Notes under the pieces: generated by a model
What the model saw: the letters and a program-made list of their open reading frames with translations, nothing else
Told to the model about the DNA's origin: nothing
Database searches by the model: none
Source: Flavobacterium sp.
Lineage (GTDB): Bacteria; Bacteroidota; Bacteroidia; Flavobacteriales; Flavobacteriaceae
Direction of reading: 5' to 3'
Assembly (NCBI RefSeq): GCF_035195345.1
Contig: NZ_CP136574.1
Span: 1 to 64,000, forward strand
Length of the DNA stretch: 64,000 bases
Shown here: piece by piece, positions 17,991 to 27,142 of the stretch
How positions within the stretch are numbered: the stretch's first letter is position 1
Layout: every line of letters begins with the position of its first letter
Translations under genes and position numbers: made by a program

Positions 17991-19034
17991 CTATTTGTTA
18001 ACGTCAAAATATTTTTTAGTTACAAAACCTGATTTCGGTTCTCCGGTCTCAATATCGAGATAGGAGATTAGTAAGTGTTTATGTCTTATTTCGATTACAG
18101 TCACTTGCTGTCCTATTTTTACAATACCAATCACTTTTGAATTTTTCTTTTCCGAATATCTTAAATTGACATTAGTACTAGCGGTTCTTGTTTTGTTAAG
18201 TTTATTAAGTTCGGTTTCAATTTTTGTTGAAAATTCTTTACTAATTTTTTGAATTTCCCTTTTAGTGGTCTCAATAACCTCAGTGTTGGTTTTGTCTGTT
18301 GGAATAACAAGAGGATTATAGAAAATTAAAAGAAAGCTAATAATTGCTATTAATTCAAAAATAAACTGGCGTGCCTTTTCTGTTTTAGTTTTACCAAGCA
18401 ATCCAAAAAGTTCAGTAACGATTGATTGTCTTAAATTATCAAGTTCTTGAACCGTTACTTGGGATGAATTATTTAATAGTTCTGTTGCAATATTTGCAAT
18501 TTTTTCGTTCGCTTCTTCCGCAACATATATATCTTCCCAATTCCGAGTTAAAGCAATGTTCTTCAAATAGGTTTTGGAAATTCCTTGTAAAACAATGTCT
18601 ATGCTATTGAATTTATTTAAATGAGATTGGCTTAATGTCTTGGCAATAGCCGTTAAGTTGTTTGAAAGTATCAACTGACTTGTCGCAAATCCTGAAAGTC
18701 TGTCTGAAGCGAGTTGATTTAATTTCGCCAGTTCTTCGAGTGTAGAAGTCAACCCAAATAATGCTGATTGATTTTTCGGATACTTAATTGCAGCTAATTG
18801 TGTTTGAATACTATTTCCTAAAACCATTGATGCTGCATTATACGGTTTCATTTGTTGGGATATAGACCTTGCAACATCTGTCAACCCATTTAGTCCTGAC
18901 AAATTAAAATGCGTTTCATTTTGCTTTTCTATTGTTGCAGCGATTGCTTGAAGTGAAGTTAGTCCGTATGCACCTTGCATTGTCTGGTTCTGCTTTAGTA
19001 CCCCCTTAATTATGTCTTGAAGATTTGTCGTCAT
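17991..19034 (-). CDS. Membrane-anchored protein with C-terminal SH3b domain
   Basis: This 347-residue protein has an N-terminal ~215-residue helical region rich in Ser, Thr and Asn (LSGLNGLTDVARSISQQM and similar), one membrane helix near 226-245 (FIFELIAIISFLLIFYNPL), a short coiled coil (IQKISKEFSTKIETELNKL) and a C-terminal bacterial SH3-like domain of about 60 residues beginning STNVNLRYSEKKNSKVIGI. SH3b domains often bind peptidoglycan or other cell-wall ligands, or sense peptides. The N-terminal part resembles uncharacterised proteins found in defence islands, but I cannot name the family. It has its own intergenic region on both sides. Role unknown. Confidence 0.6.
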   Translation of the reverse strand: MTTNLQDIIKGVLKQNQTMQGAYGLTSLQAIAATIEKQNETHFNLSGLNGLTDVARSISQQMKPYNAASMVLGNSIQTQLAAIKYPKNQSALFGLTSTLEELAKLNQLASDRLSGFATSQLILSNNLTAIAKTLSQSHLNKFNSIDIVLQGISKTYLKNIALTRNWEDIYVAEEANEKIANIATELLNNSSQVTVQELDNLRQSIVTELFGLLGKTKTEKARQFIFELIAIISFLLIFYNPLVIPTDKTNTEVIETTKREIQKISKEFSTKIETELNKLNKTRTASTNVNLRYSEKKNSKVIGIVKIGQQVTVIEIRHKHLLISYLDIETGEPKSGFVTKKYFDVNK

Positions 19035-19106
19035 ATTAATATTGCTGGTAATTTGTAAATATTATCAATACTAGGCAACTTTTATAATGTTTGTAGTTTA
19101 TTAATT

Positions 19107-19250
19107 CTATTTTTTTGTTGTTGATTTTGATGGTTTTAAGGATGGTGTATTGCCTGGTGTACTTTTGTTATCACGTTGACGTTGATCAGGTTTTCCTGTA
19201 GATGTTGCAATTCTTTTTGACTCTGGTTTGATTGCTTGGATTGTTTGCAT
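19107..19250 (-). CDS. Small basic protein, QAIKP family, 47 aa
   Basis: The frame reads MQTIQAIKPESKRIATSTGK, continues PDQRQRDNKSTPGNTPSLKP and ends in lysines. An independent copy at 27143-27283 keeps almost every residue from QAIKP to SKST while many codons differ, which is good evidence that both encode protein. The peptide is unstructured-looking, basic and Pro/Thr-rich. It has no signal peptide. A broken third copy is at 17881-17930. Function is unknown; it could be a small nucleic-acid-binding or immunity-like factor, but nothing shows that. Confidence 0.7.
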   Translation of the reverse strand: MQTIQAIKPESKRIATSTGKPDQRQRDNKSTPGNTPSLKPSKSTTKK

Positions 19251-19321
19251 GATTTTTATTTTTATTTTGTTTGGTTGCCAAACGATGGAACCGAGCGGTA
19301 ACGTTGGTAGTTGAAATTTTC

Positions 19322-19825
19322 TTAGCTTTTAATTAGTTTGTTAGATTTTAGTTCGAGTATCACTATTTTAGATTTAAAAGACATATTTTCAATACTTTCA
19401 AGAATAAGATTCATTTTGTCATTTTCCGTATAGAGTTCTAAAATTTTATCATCTGGAATTTTTAAAACATCTCGTGCTATTTTTTTTGCTGTTTCCATTC
19501 CTTTAAAATTAACATCAAATGTTTTTTTGTCATGTCTCTTGCCATCATCATTCCAAGCAACTTGTTTTGATTTGGTGTTGATATGTTTTTTATGAGCTAA
19601 ATGGATATGACGTTTTTCGTGATCAAACTTTGGTGTATCAACACGTTGCCAAATATCCTTAACATTTGAAGGTGTCCAATTTCCCTCATATAAAATATTT
19701 AAAGCATCAAATTCGTCTTTTTCAATTTCTACAATTATGTAAATAGAGTTTTCATACTCCTTTAATTTTTCTTTTAAACGTTCTTTAATGAATTGTTTAA
19801 GTGATTTTATGTGTTTCATTCTCAT
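19322..19825 (-). CDS. Hypothetical protein with KRHxHLAxKKH motif (DUF6367-like)
   Basis: This 167-residue protein has a basic N-terminus (KQFIKERLKEKLKEYE), a middle region with FDHEKRHIHLAHKKHINTK followed by QVAWNDDGKRHDKKTFDVNF, and a helical C-terminus. The His/Lys-rich KRHIHLA and WNDDGxRHD words recall the DUF6367 family, a group of small proteins of unknown role that I associate with accessory islands; I am not certain of that assignment. The closely spaced histidines could be a nuclease or metal site. It lies just downstream of the TrlF-type gene with 131 bases between. MRM gives two possible starts two codons apart. Confidence 0.55.
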   Translation of the reverse strand: MRMKHIKSLKQFIKERLKEKLKEYENSIYIIVEIEKDEFDALNILYEGNWTPSNVKDIWQRVDTPKFDHEKRHIHLAHKKHINTKSKQVAWNDDGKRHDKKTFDVNFKGMETAKKIARDVLKIPDDKILELYTENDKMNLILESIENMSFKSKIVILELKSNKLIKS

Positions 19826-19956
19826 TTTTTGTTAAGCAATTACCGTCAACTTGTATATAAAATTGATGCTATAAAACTTTTTAAATGTTGTAGCAGTGTT
19901 TGATTCTATTTTTTTGTTACCACGTGATAAGAATAGCTCAGTAGCCGTGTGACTTT

Positions 19957-22545
19957 CTATTTAATGTCATATTTTTTCTCCCTCTGTTTAAATGCTTCAT
20001 TGCCTCCTTCAAGTATTTCGCAAACGTGCTCTTTTATTCCTTGTGAGTGTAAAGTTATTTTAATTGAATTTTCAAATTCTTTAGTGTTTTCTAAACTGCC
20101 TGAAGTATATTGAAATTTTGCTCCACTTATATTTGGGGTATCGATTCCATTTTGATTAGCTACAATTACTAATTCTGAGTCAGCGCCTACAACAATGTTA
20201 GGGTTGTGAGTAACGAGAATAATTTGTCTTTCTTTCTTTTTGTTTTTTAGATATTTGACTAAATCTTTATAGATTGCTCGATTATCCAAATCATCTTCAG
20301 GTTGGTCAATTAATATGGGGCAGTCTTTGTTACTAAAATCTAGAAGAAGCATTAGAACAACAAATGCCTTTTTACCTTCGGACATTTTTTTGAATGTATC
20401 TTCATAAATAATATCATAGGTTATTTCAAAAAAATTAGTTGAAAGCACTTTTTGTGCAAAGCTAATGTTAGTATTACCTCCTTTTAATGTAATATTATTC
20501 AGAAGCAACTTGTCAAACAAAGCATGAGCTGATGTGAAAAAATCTTCGATAGTTTCAATTTTTTCATTAACAATTGATTGACCTTGATAGCTTTGTTGGT
20601 TAATCCCAAAATTTAATAAATCTTTATATCCTTGAGAATTTAATCGAGCAGAAGCTTTTATTTCAAGTTTGTCTTTAGCAATATCAAGAGAATTTTTCAT
20701 CTCTTCGATTTTCTTGAAATAGTTCCTATGTGCCTCTTTGATTAAAGAAACAAAGCTTGTTATTTGTAGTCGTAACTCTTCATTTTCTTTTTTAATCAAA
20801 GTTATATCAGCTAGTTTGTCTTTTTGAATCTTTAATTTTTCTTCAAGTTCCTTATACTGTCTGTTATTTTTAAATGTCTCTATACCCTTTATATAAATTG
20901 GACTACTTTGAATTGACTCTATTTTTATATTGTTTGCCTTTACTTCATCAGAATTTTTCTGCGATATTTTTTCTATGGAGTCTTGCCATTCCTTTTCAAA
21001 GCGCAGTTTCAAATCATCATACTTTGCTCTTACCTCGTCTTTATTAGAATCGCTTAAAGCAACTATTTCAAACTCTAAATCTTTGTTGATTAAAAATTTT
21101 GACTTTAACGATTGTAGCTTTAAAATTTGAGACTGTAAATTTTCATTAAGTTTTAGAAGTGTATCGGTTTCACTTTTTAACTTGTTATATTCTTGTAGTT
21201 CAGAATCAGAAATATTGATTTTTGTTTTTAATTCCTTTGATTCTCTTTCAAGCTTATCAATTTCACTTCGGATTCCTTTTTCATCGCCTTTTTCCTTTAA
21301 TTGCGTATTCTTTTTGACTAATTCATCTTGTAGCTGAAATAATTTATTTAGCTTATTTGTTATGTCCGTATTGTTCTCTGCACTGTAAGTTTCGTATTCT
21401 GCAATTAGATTATTTTTAGCTTTATCTTGTCTTACTATTTCTTCAATAAGTTTGTCTAGTTCATTGTTTTTGTTTTGAGCAAGACGGTACATATAACTTT
21501 GTGGAAAATACTCAATATTTCTATCATTATTTATAACTCCGTCTTTCCAAGTCACGGTAATGCTACTGACAACTTCATTTACGAATTTTGTATAATCTTC
21601 ATTATTAAATTTCACTTCCTTATCACAGTTCAATTTCTTTGCAATTGCACCTAAAAGCACCGACTTGCCAGTTGAACGACCTCCAATTATGGAGTTAAGG
21701 TTTTGATTGAAATGAATTTTTTGACTGTAGAAATCAGTATGTGATATTTGTACCGAATCAATAACTTGATATTCCGCCTTTTCGTGAGGTTTTAGAGCTT
21801 GAATTCGAACTCTTTGTTTGGATTCATAAATTACTTGTTTTAGTCCTTCAAATGAACAATCAGCTTTTATCCAACAATTTTCTTTTAAAACGTATTTCTT
21901 GATATTGTGATTATCTGAACAGATAATCATAGGAATATGCTTTCCTATTGCTGGGAATACAACATTGATATATCCATCTTTGTCATCTACTTTACCCAAT
22001 TCATAGATATCAATTTGATTAGCTATTTCGGTCTTTTGTGCCTCACCGTGTGGTAATGAATGGGTTATATTTTCAATGCTATTTGTCTTATCTCCTGCGT
22101 GTATTGTTGTTATTCCTCCAAGACTTTTAACTAGTTTAATTGTTTCTTCTAAGTCACAGTACACTTGATTTGGCTCTTTTCCTTCTCCCTTAATCTTTTT
22201 TATGTTAGTGGTATTCTCAAGTTGTCCCCAAATGTATTCGAGATTACAATTTTCTGAGAATATACCAATAAAATGAATTGGTACTTTTCCTCTTGCGTCT
22301 GACAAAAGTTCAATACCCGGAAGAACCAATATGTCTTTTTCTTTTCCTAGACGTTGTAACTCTTGAATTCTTTCAATGTCTATTTTGTGATGGTCTGTAA
22401 TTGCAACCACAGAAATTTGATTTGCCGATAAAGTATCAATTATTTCTTGATTTGTAATGGATTTGTCACCATAGTCATATGATGAAGGTGTATGAAAATG
22501 TAAGTCCCATTTTCTCCAGTCTGAACCTCTTTCAATTTTAGTCAT
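19957..22545 (-). CDS. trlF: TrlF-family PHP phosphoesterase-ATPase
   Basis: The 862-residue protein joins a PHP metallo-phosphoesterase domain to an SMC-like ATPase. PHP metal-binding words are visible in order: DLHFHT (14-19), TDHH (50-53), GIE (77-79), H149 in TTIHAGD and CSDNH (209-213). The ATPase starts with Walker A GGRSTGKS at 288-295, has a long coiled coil of about 300 residues (360-670), and ends with GKKAFVVLMLLLDF and the Walker B region PILIDQPEDDLDN. This is the TrlF-type architecture; such proteins are frequent in defence islands and are thought to act on nucleic acids or nucleotides, but the substrate is not known to me. All metal ligands and ATPase motifs look intact. Confidence 0.8.
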   Translation of the reverse strand: MTKIERGSDWRKWDLHFHTPSSYDYGDKSITNQEIIDTLSANQISVVAITDHHKIDIERIQELQRLGKEKDILVLPGIELLSDARGKVPIHFIGIFSENCNLEYIWGQLENTTNIKKIKGEGKEPNQVYCDLEETIKLVKSLGGITTIHAGDKTNSIENITHSLPHGEAQKTEIANQIDIYELGKVDDKDGYINVVFPAIGKHIPMIICSDNHNIKKYVLKENCWIKADCSFEGLKQVIYESKQRVRIQALKPHEKAEYQVIDSVQISHTDFYSQKIHFNQNLNSIIGGRSTGKSVLLGAIAKKLNCDKEVKFNNEDYTKFVNEVVSSITVTWKDGVINNDRNIEYFPQSYMYRLAQNKNNELDKLIEEIVRQDKAKNNLIAEYETYSAENNTDITNKLNKLFQLQDELVKKNTQLKEKGDEKGIRSEIDKLERESKELKTKINISDSELQEYNKLKSETDTLLKLNENLQSQILKLQSLKSKFLINKDLEFEIVALSDSNKDEVRAKYDDLKLRFEKEWQDSIEKISQKNSDEVKANNIKIESIQSSPIYIKGIETFKNNRQYKELEEKLKIQKDKLADITLIKKENEELRLQITSFVSLIKEAHRNYFKKIEEMKNSLDIAKDKLEIKASARLNSQGYKDLLNFGINQQSYQGQSIVNEKIETIEDFFTSAHALFDKLLLNNITLKGGNTNISFAQKVLSTNFFEITYDIIYEDTFKKMSEGKKAFVVLMLLLDFSNKDCPILIDQPEDDLDNRAIYKDLVKYLKNKKKERQIILVTHNPNIVVGADSELVIVANQNGIDTPNISGAKFQYTSGSLENTKEFENSIKITLHSQGIKEHVCEILEGGNEAFKQREKKYDIK

Positions 22546-22626
22546 AATTTAATCTTTAAAAGTATCGTTTTTAAACTTGTACCCATCTAATTAATTATAT
22601 AAAAATTTAATCTTAATTTATAAAAT

Positions 22627-22803
22627 TCACTTTCTTCTTTTAGTAGTATAGGTGGTGCTTGGGTTGGTTTTAGCTTCTTTACCAGTTACGTATCTGCCTG
22701 TTTTTGCACTACGAGATTGGTTGTAGGTTTTTGATTTTTTTTCTTGTGCATTTACTGTTGTTGTTAGTAACGCGATGGCAATGATTGTGATGATTTTGTT
22801 CAT
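22627..22803 (-). CDS. Small secreted basic protein, GRYVTxKEA family, 58 aa
   Basis: The frame starts MNKIITIIAIALLTTTVNAQ, a clear signal peptide ending at NAQ, and then encodes a basic tail with RSAKTGRYVTGKEAKTNPST. This last pattern (SAxxGRYVTxxxAxxxPxTT) is seen in many tiny bacterial proteins of unknown function. A paralogue lies at 32208-32392, where the same words are present after a single-base frameshift. Stop TGA at 22627-22629. It follows the alpha/beta-hydrolase-like gene on the same strand by 76 bases. Confidence 0.65.
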   Translation of the reverse strand: MNKIITIIAIALLTTTVNAQEKKSKTYNQSRSAKTGRYVTGKEAKTNPSTTYTTKRRK

Positions 22804-22879
22804 GATTTTTTATTTTTTTAATGTCATGTGACCCTTCCTTCGTCAGGGTGACAAGGGATGTGGGTAGTTTTGTGTTTAT

Positions 22880-24091
22880 TTATGTTTTTATTGAAAAATA
22901 GTTTAGTTCTTTCATTTTTTTAAAAATTAATCTTGTGCAGGATTGTCCGGATTTGGAGTCGTCCCAGTAGGATTTGTGCATGGTGATGTGTTTTAGGGTT
23001 AGGAAACTGAAGACGTTGCATTTTTCTTTTCGGGCGATTTCGTAGTTGAGGTTGATTGGGACTTCTTTTTTGCCTTTGATTCCGAATTGTGCTTTTCCTG
23101 CTTTATTGTCTTTTCTGAAATTGCTTGCGAAGGCATCTAGGGTAGAGTAGACGTTTATCCATTCTATTTGTTGGGACATATTATCGGTTCTTTCGCTGTA
23201 GAAGTTGGGATAATAACTGTCTATAAACTCGTAGGGTGCACCCACGGTTATGAGTAGTTTGATGTTGTTTAGTACGTTATTACATGGTTCTGTTCCTATT
23301 GGAAATAAGGCATCTAATGCGATGATGCTTCCGAAACTATAGGTATGTAAATGGATGTTTGGGTTTTCTTCATTTTCTACAATGTATTCTACTAGTGCAT
23401 CAAAGTTGCCTTGTATGATTTGGGATTGCTCTCCGTATTGGATGTAGTTGTCTATGGTTGTGAATTCGGCTGCTACTTTAGTTAGTAGGGTATTGGATTC
23501 TGGTATAAAGATAATAGCTAGCGAAGTAATAGGTAGTGTTATTTTGCTAAAATTCTTCAAAAATCTCAGTATATCTATTTGCCAATCAGATAAGTGTTCT
23601 TTTATAAAAGTTAAATTTTTGCCATCAATGAATTGTAATAATGATGGAAAAATTAATAACACCGATAACGACATAATTAAAAACATGAGAAACATGTAAA
23701 ATGTTTGTCCTCCCTTAGTGTAAGTTGTTTTTTTGAACAAACTGACTATTATTCTAGGAAATTTTCTAACCACTAATAGCAACAAGGCTATGTTTTTGAA
23801 TAATAGGTTTTTGTTTTGGAATTTTTGGTTTAGGAGTTCGTTGTATTCGAAATCGTAGAAGGAGTAGAGTAGGGTATCTTTCTGTGATTTTGGTTGTTCT
23901 TTTGGGTGTTGGAATATTCTAACCGCTAGACTACTTAGGTCTTCGTTGTAATAGATTTTTTCGACTTTGGTGTAATAGTTAATACCTGAGGTGCTATACT
24001 CTAATTCTTTGATATAGCGTGCTGCATACTTTTCTACTGACTCTTTTGTAGTTGATTGACCTAGTCCTGCTATGTAGATTCCTGTTGGCAT
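22880..24091 (-). CDS. Membrane protein with alpha/beta-hydrolase-like motif
   Basis: This 403-residue protein opens with an N-terminal strand (PTGIYIAGLGQ), carries two membrane helices in the middle (near 130-153 and 185-202) and then a region IHLHTYSFGSIIALDALF that looks like the nucleophile elbow of serine hydrolases (YSFGS in place of GHSxG). The later VGAP, NVYSTLDAFASNF and LKHITMHKSYWDD could supply the acidic residue and histidine of a lipase-like triad. A membrane-bound lipase or esterase is the best guess. The protein is probably cytoplasmic-facing, as no signal peptide precedes the fold. The family name is not recognised. Confidence 0.6.
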   Translation of the reverse strand: MPTGIYIAGLGQSTTKESVEKYAARYIKELEYSTSGINYYTKVEKIYYNEDLSSLAVRIFQHPKEQPKSQKDTLLYSFYDFEYNELLNQKFQNKNLLFKNIALLLLVVRKFPRIIVSLFKKTTYTKGGQTFYMFLMFLIMSLSVLLIFPSLLQFIDGKNLTFIKEHLSDWQIDILRFLKNFSKITLPITSLAIIFIPESNTLLTKVAAEFTTIDNYIQYGEQSQIIQGNFDALVEYIVENEENPNIHLHTYSFGSIIALDALFPIGTEPCNNVLNNIKLLITVGAPYEFIDSYYPNFYSERTDNMSQQIEWINVYSTLDAFASNFRKDNKAGKAQFGIKGKKEVPINLNYEIARKEKCNVFSFLTLKHITMHKSYWDDSKSGQSCTRLIFKKMKELNYFSIKT

Positions 24092-24133
24092 TGATTTATG
24101 TTAAATTGCTAAATTACGTTTGCCATTACATTC

Positions 24134-24420
24134 TGATTACGGTGATTTTATTAAATTTTTTACGGTATTACCGTAACAAAAACTCAAAAAAAACCGTAAA
24201 TTCTTTCTAATTTCAATAGGTGTTTTGGCTATGTGAATTTTTATTAATCTAAAACACAATTTATAATTCAACAACTCCCAAGAGTCAAGCAACAACTTTT
24301 TTGTATTTATCCTTCCTTTTCTTATCTATTATTGGGAATGTAAAAGGTTATTCCCAAACCAATAAAGAACTTTTTATTTCATTGGATATAGGATTCCGAC
24401 TTATGATTTTGATGCATAAG
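24134..24420 (+). pseudogene. Relic of the adhesin promoter and signal-peptide region
   Basis: This stretch is a decayed copy of 32445-32720. It keeps the ACGGT/ACCGT half-site array, the TTTTGGCTATGT segment, AAAACACAATT before the start, and the N-terminal words of the 1652-residue adhesin (CAACTC...AGAGTCA, then the region for GYSQTN). The start codon and frame are lost: there is ACAATTCAACAACTC where the adhesin has ATGAGTAAACAACTC. After about 24420 similarity fades. It points to an ancestral adhesin gene here that was deleted, or to a duplicated promoter. Confidence 0.75.
24139..24198 (+). promoter_or_regulatory. 23-bp-spaced ACGGT/ACCGT half-site array (relic promoter)
   Basis: Half-sites ACGGT begin at 24139 and 24162, and ACCGT begins at 24170 and 24193. 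Each outer site is exactly 23 bases from its inner partner, and the inner pair forms TACGGTATTACCGTA. The same geometry is found in front of the intact adhesin. Confidence 0.7.
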
Positions 24421-24526
24421 AATTTTATATTGAAGAGATAAGAGGTTTATATTTGGATTGTATTAATTTAAATCGGATTCAAAACTTAATTTAAAAATTA
24501 TATTTGTTTTATATTATGGAATTACA

Positions 24527-24573
24527 AATCTTAATTAAATTTGGGAAACACGGATTAGAAATCTGCTCTATCG
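24527..24573. repeat. Dispersed motif with AATCTTAATTAAATT and CACGGATTAGAAATCTGC
   Basis: This is a longer version of the intergenic motif seen at 17952, with an AT-rich front half also present at 29471 and 30120. It lies between the adhesin relic and the lipoprotein gene. Confidence 0.6.
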
Positions 24574-24661
24574 TTTTATTCACTAACTATTACAATTACA
24601 AAAGCGACTTTCAGTAATACCCAAAAGCCGCTATTGCTACAAACTGCGGTTGTAGGCTGTA

Positions 24662-25102
24662 TTATTGAATTTTCAACATTTTTTCATATTCACTATTCGC
24701 TATCGAGTCAAGTTCTTTACTAGCATAATAATTTAAACAACTATATGAAATAAAATTTTTATTTTTTAAATGTTCATTCCCAGCTTCAATTTTTATATAT
24801 GGTACTGGTATTTTAACAATAATCTGTTTCCCTAATTCTCTTGCATAATCGATAGTTTTAAAATCAATAGCATCGTAAGAATTAAATAAATCTTTTTCTG
24901 CCATTAATTTAAAAATTGTATCATTTTTATATACTTCTTTTAAACACTCATAAAAAACCTCTGATTTGAAAGTATTAATCCAAACTTTTTTGTCTTCATT
25001 TCTGTATTTAAATGTATCTCTTTTTTGAGTAGAACAAGATAATATACTTAATGATATTGATAATATAATTATTTTTTTAATAAATTTTAATTTAATTTCC
25101 AA
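24662..25102 (-). CDS. Hypothetical lipoprotein, 146 aa
   Basis: The N-terminus MEIKLKFIKKIIILSISLSILSC is a lipoprotein signal with the lipid-accepting cysteine at the end of LSILSC, so the mature protein is anchored in a membrane. The rest, starting STQKRDTFKYRNEDKKVW, is a small alpha/beta domain with VFYECLKEVYKNDTIFKLM and a second half containing ISYSCLNYYASKELD. Two cysteines in the mature part (YECL, YSCL) could form a disulfide. I do not recognise the family. It resembles in size the immunity-type lipoproteins of Bacteroidetes, which is only a guess. Confidence 0.65.
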   Translation of the reverse strand: MEIKLKFIKKIIILSISLSILSCSTQKRDTFKYRNEDKKVWINTFKSEVFYECLKEVYKNDTIFKLMAEKDLFNSYDAIDFKTIDYARELGKQIIVKIPVPYIKIEAGNEHLKNKNFISYSCLNYYASKELDSIANSEYEKMLKIQ

Positions 25103-25184
25103 ACATCTATATATTCAATTGGTGCTTTTACTTTCAGTTAAGCCCGAGCTGCTATTGCTAAATTTTTTTTTATAGGAAGCCTTT

Positions 25185-26123
25185 TTAATTTTCATATTCT
25201 TTTACATATAATATTATTGCAGGAGAAACCAAAATACTTTTATGTGGTTTAAGAAAAAACTTGTTAGCAAAATCATAATTTATCATAAGATTTATATTTA
25301 TTAAGTTATTACTCATTTCTTTTGTATATAAATCTATGGTTTTAGAATAATAATTTAATTTGTTGGATATTTGGAATTTAAGCTTAGTTAAATCATCATT
25401 AGAAGGAATAATAATTCTATCGTTTTCATCATAATAATTCAATAGTTGAATAGTTACAAATATTGAACTTCGAGGTTTAATCGTTAACTCTGAGGATATA
25501 TCTAATTCAACAATATTTTTATATTTTTTTTCGATGTATAGCGTATCTGTAGCATGTATTAAATTACCAATGTCAGCGTATTGATTACCTCTAGTAGGTA
25601 TAGTTTCACTTACTTCAAAAAAATTTATCTTATAAGCTGTTCGAAATAAATTTTTTTCAATAAAAAATGTTATTTTTTTTATTTCAATCTCTTTGTCAAT
25701 TTCATTTTTGTATAAAATACCAAAATACATATCTTTTGTAAATGCTCTACTTTGTCTTTTTATAAAACGATTTGTTTCACCCAATAATATATACTCGTTT
25801 TTTTTTGGATTTACAACAACTTCATTAAGATATACAATTTTTTTTGTTAAATATACAATAGAGTCTAATTTTTCTTTTGCTAAACCAAGTGTATAATAAT
25901 CAATTCTTGATAATGAAATTGAGTCGTACTCAATTTCATTACTTATTGATGTAATTTTTTTATTTTCCGTTTTTCCATAATATACTTGCTTTTTTTTAAA
26001 AAAAAGAGAATAATTAACATCTTCGATAAATTCATTTGTATCATTATCAAGTGTAATAAATGATTGACTTAAGGATGAATTTAAATAAAAAATGAATATT
26101 AAAGAAAATATTATTTTTGACAT
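25185..26123 (-). CDS. Hypothetical secreted protein, carboxypeptidase-like/TonB-plug word
   Basis: The best start is ATG 26121-26123, giving a signal peptide MSKIIFSLIFIFYLNSSLSQ; 32 upstream codons are open but overlap a terminator hairpin. The mature ~290 residues begin SFITLDNDTNEFIEDVNYSL, which resembles the carboxypeptidase-D-like fold with which TonB receptors often begin, and include VVYLNEVVV-like words (YLNEVVVNPKKNEY) typical of proteins beside or before TonB-dependent outer-membrane parts. The remainder is beta-rich with repeated ITFFIEKN, VELDISSEL and INLMINYDF. Function is unknown. Confidence 0.6.
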   Translation of the reverse strand: MSKIIFSLIFIFYLNSSLSQSFITLDNDTNEFIEDVNYSLFFKKKQVYYGKTENKKITSISNEIEYDSISLSRIDYYTLGLAKEKLDSIVYLTKKIVYLNEVVVNPKKNEYILLGETNRFIKRQSRAFTKDMYFGILYKNEIDKEIEIKKITFFIEKNLFRTAYKINFFEVSETIPTRGNQYADIGNLIHATDTLYIEKKYKNIVELDISSELTIKPRSSIFVTIQLLNYYDENDRIIIPSNDDLTKLKFQISNKLNYYSKTIDLYTKEMSNNLININLMINYDFANKFFLKPHKSILVSPAIILYVKEYEN

Positions 26124-26140
26124 ATTTATAAAAAATATTA

Positions 26141-26172
26141 AAGACCTATTAATTTTTAAAATTAATAGGTCT
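26141..26172 (-). terminator. Hairpin terminator after the 225-aa lipoprotein gene
   Basis: AGACCTATTAATTTT pairs with AAAATTAATAGGTCT with virtually no loop, and on the minus strand it is followed by a T-rich tract. It sits seven bases past the lipoprotein stop and 18 bases before the ATG of the next gene, so it separates the two transcripts. Confidence 0.75.
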
Positions 26173-26178
26173 AGTTCA

Positions 26179-26856
26179 TTAATTAGGATTGTACTCTGTA
26201 CCACAAGGAACAGTTGCATGTACTAAGTTGCCATTACTGTTTTCTTCAACTGTTGCTGTCCATTTTGTAAATCTAATACCAAGGAAGTAAGTTGCCTGAT
26301 ATACACCTTGAACACCATTAACGCAAGCTCCGTAAGAATATCTAATTCTAAAAGTTACTGGTTCAGGGTCTGTTACAATTGGTTCTTCAAAATCTGGGTC
26401 TTCTATAACTTTTATAAAGTCAAATTCATCAGTAGATAAATATTTCTCCAATTCATTGATTTCATTAAATTGTTTTGTCTCATTAGTTTCAACTTTAACG
26501 GTTGTCAATTTATAATCTATTCTATCTACATCTAAAAAGAATATAAAATCATTTGTAGATTTTTCAGTAATTATATAACCTCTTGCTCTAGTATCTTCAC
26601 CTACAAATACTTCTGTAATTAAATAGCTTTGCATTTCTACTGTTCTATTTAAAGTACTCGTTTCTTTTTTAGATTTTATCTCTATTGGTTTACCTAATTC
26701 AGACTTTTGCTTGTAAAATGATTTTAAAAATGTTTCAACATTTTTATTTGATGTTTCATTAGTAGTTGTATCATTATCATTTGAACAACTTACTAAAATA
26801 CTTGCACTAACAAAAAGTGAAATTAAAGAATAAAGTGCTAATTTTAAATGTTTCAT
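26179..26856 (-). CDS. Hypothetical lipoprotein, 225 aa
   Basis: The N-terminus MKHLKLALYSLISLFVSASI then LVSCSNDNDTTT shows a lipoprotein signal peptide with C at the lipobox LVSC. The mature protein has an N-terminal helical part (VETFLKSFYKQKSELGKP), a beta part with QSYLITEVFV and DFIFFLDVDRID, an acidic proline-rich linker (PDFEEPIVTDPEPV), and a C-terminal domain with two cysteines (SYGACVNG and TVPCGTEYN) that are probably disulfide-bonded. It has the look of a Flavobacterium surface lipoprotein. No family is recognised. A strong hairpin terminator follows it. Confidence 0.65.
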   Translation of the reverse strand: MKHLKLALYSLISLFVSASILVSCSNDNDTTTNETSNKNVETFLKSFYKQKSELGKPIEIKSKKETSTLNRTVEMQSYLITEVFVGEDTRARGYIITEKSTNDFIFFLDVDRIDYKLTTVKVETNETKQFNEINELEKYLSTDEFDFIKVIEDPDFEEPIVTDPEPVTFRIRYSYGACVNGVQGVYQATYFLGIRFTKWTATVEENSNGNLVHATVPCGTEYNPN

Positions 26857-27142
26857 TTTTTTTGTTTTTGTTATGCCTACTATCTTTTATTCGGTTCCTG
26901 TTCGGCTTATTTCCCCCTTTCATTCAATTATATGAATATTTAGCTAAAAACAAATTTTCAACTCGAAATGTTAAACTAAAATAAAAATTATGCTACTTTC
27001 TTATCAAATTAGGTAACAAATCTAGTATTTAAAAGTTTTATCTTCATTAGTTTATGTTAGTTTTTACGTTTTGTTTTCATAAGGTTTCCTTTAATTTATT
27101 AAATATCATAAATGCTATATAACTTTTTGTAGTCTAATGATT

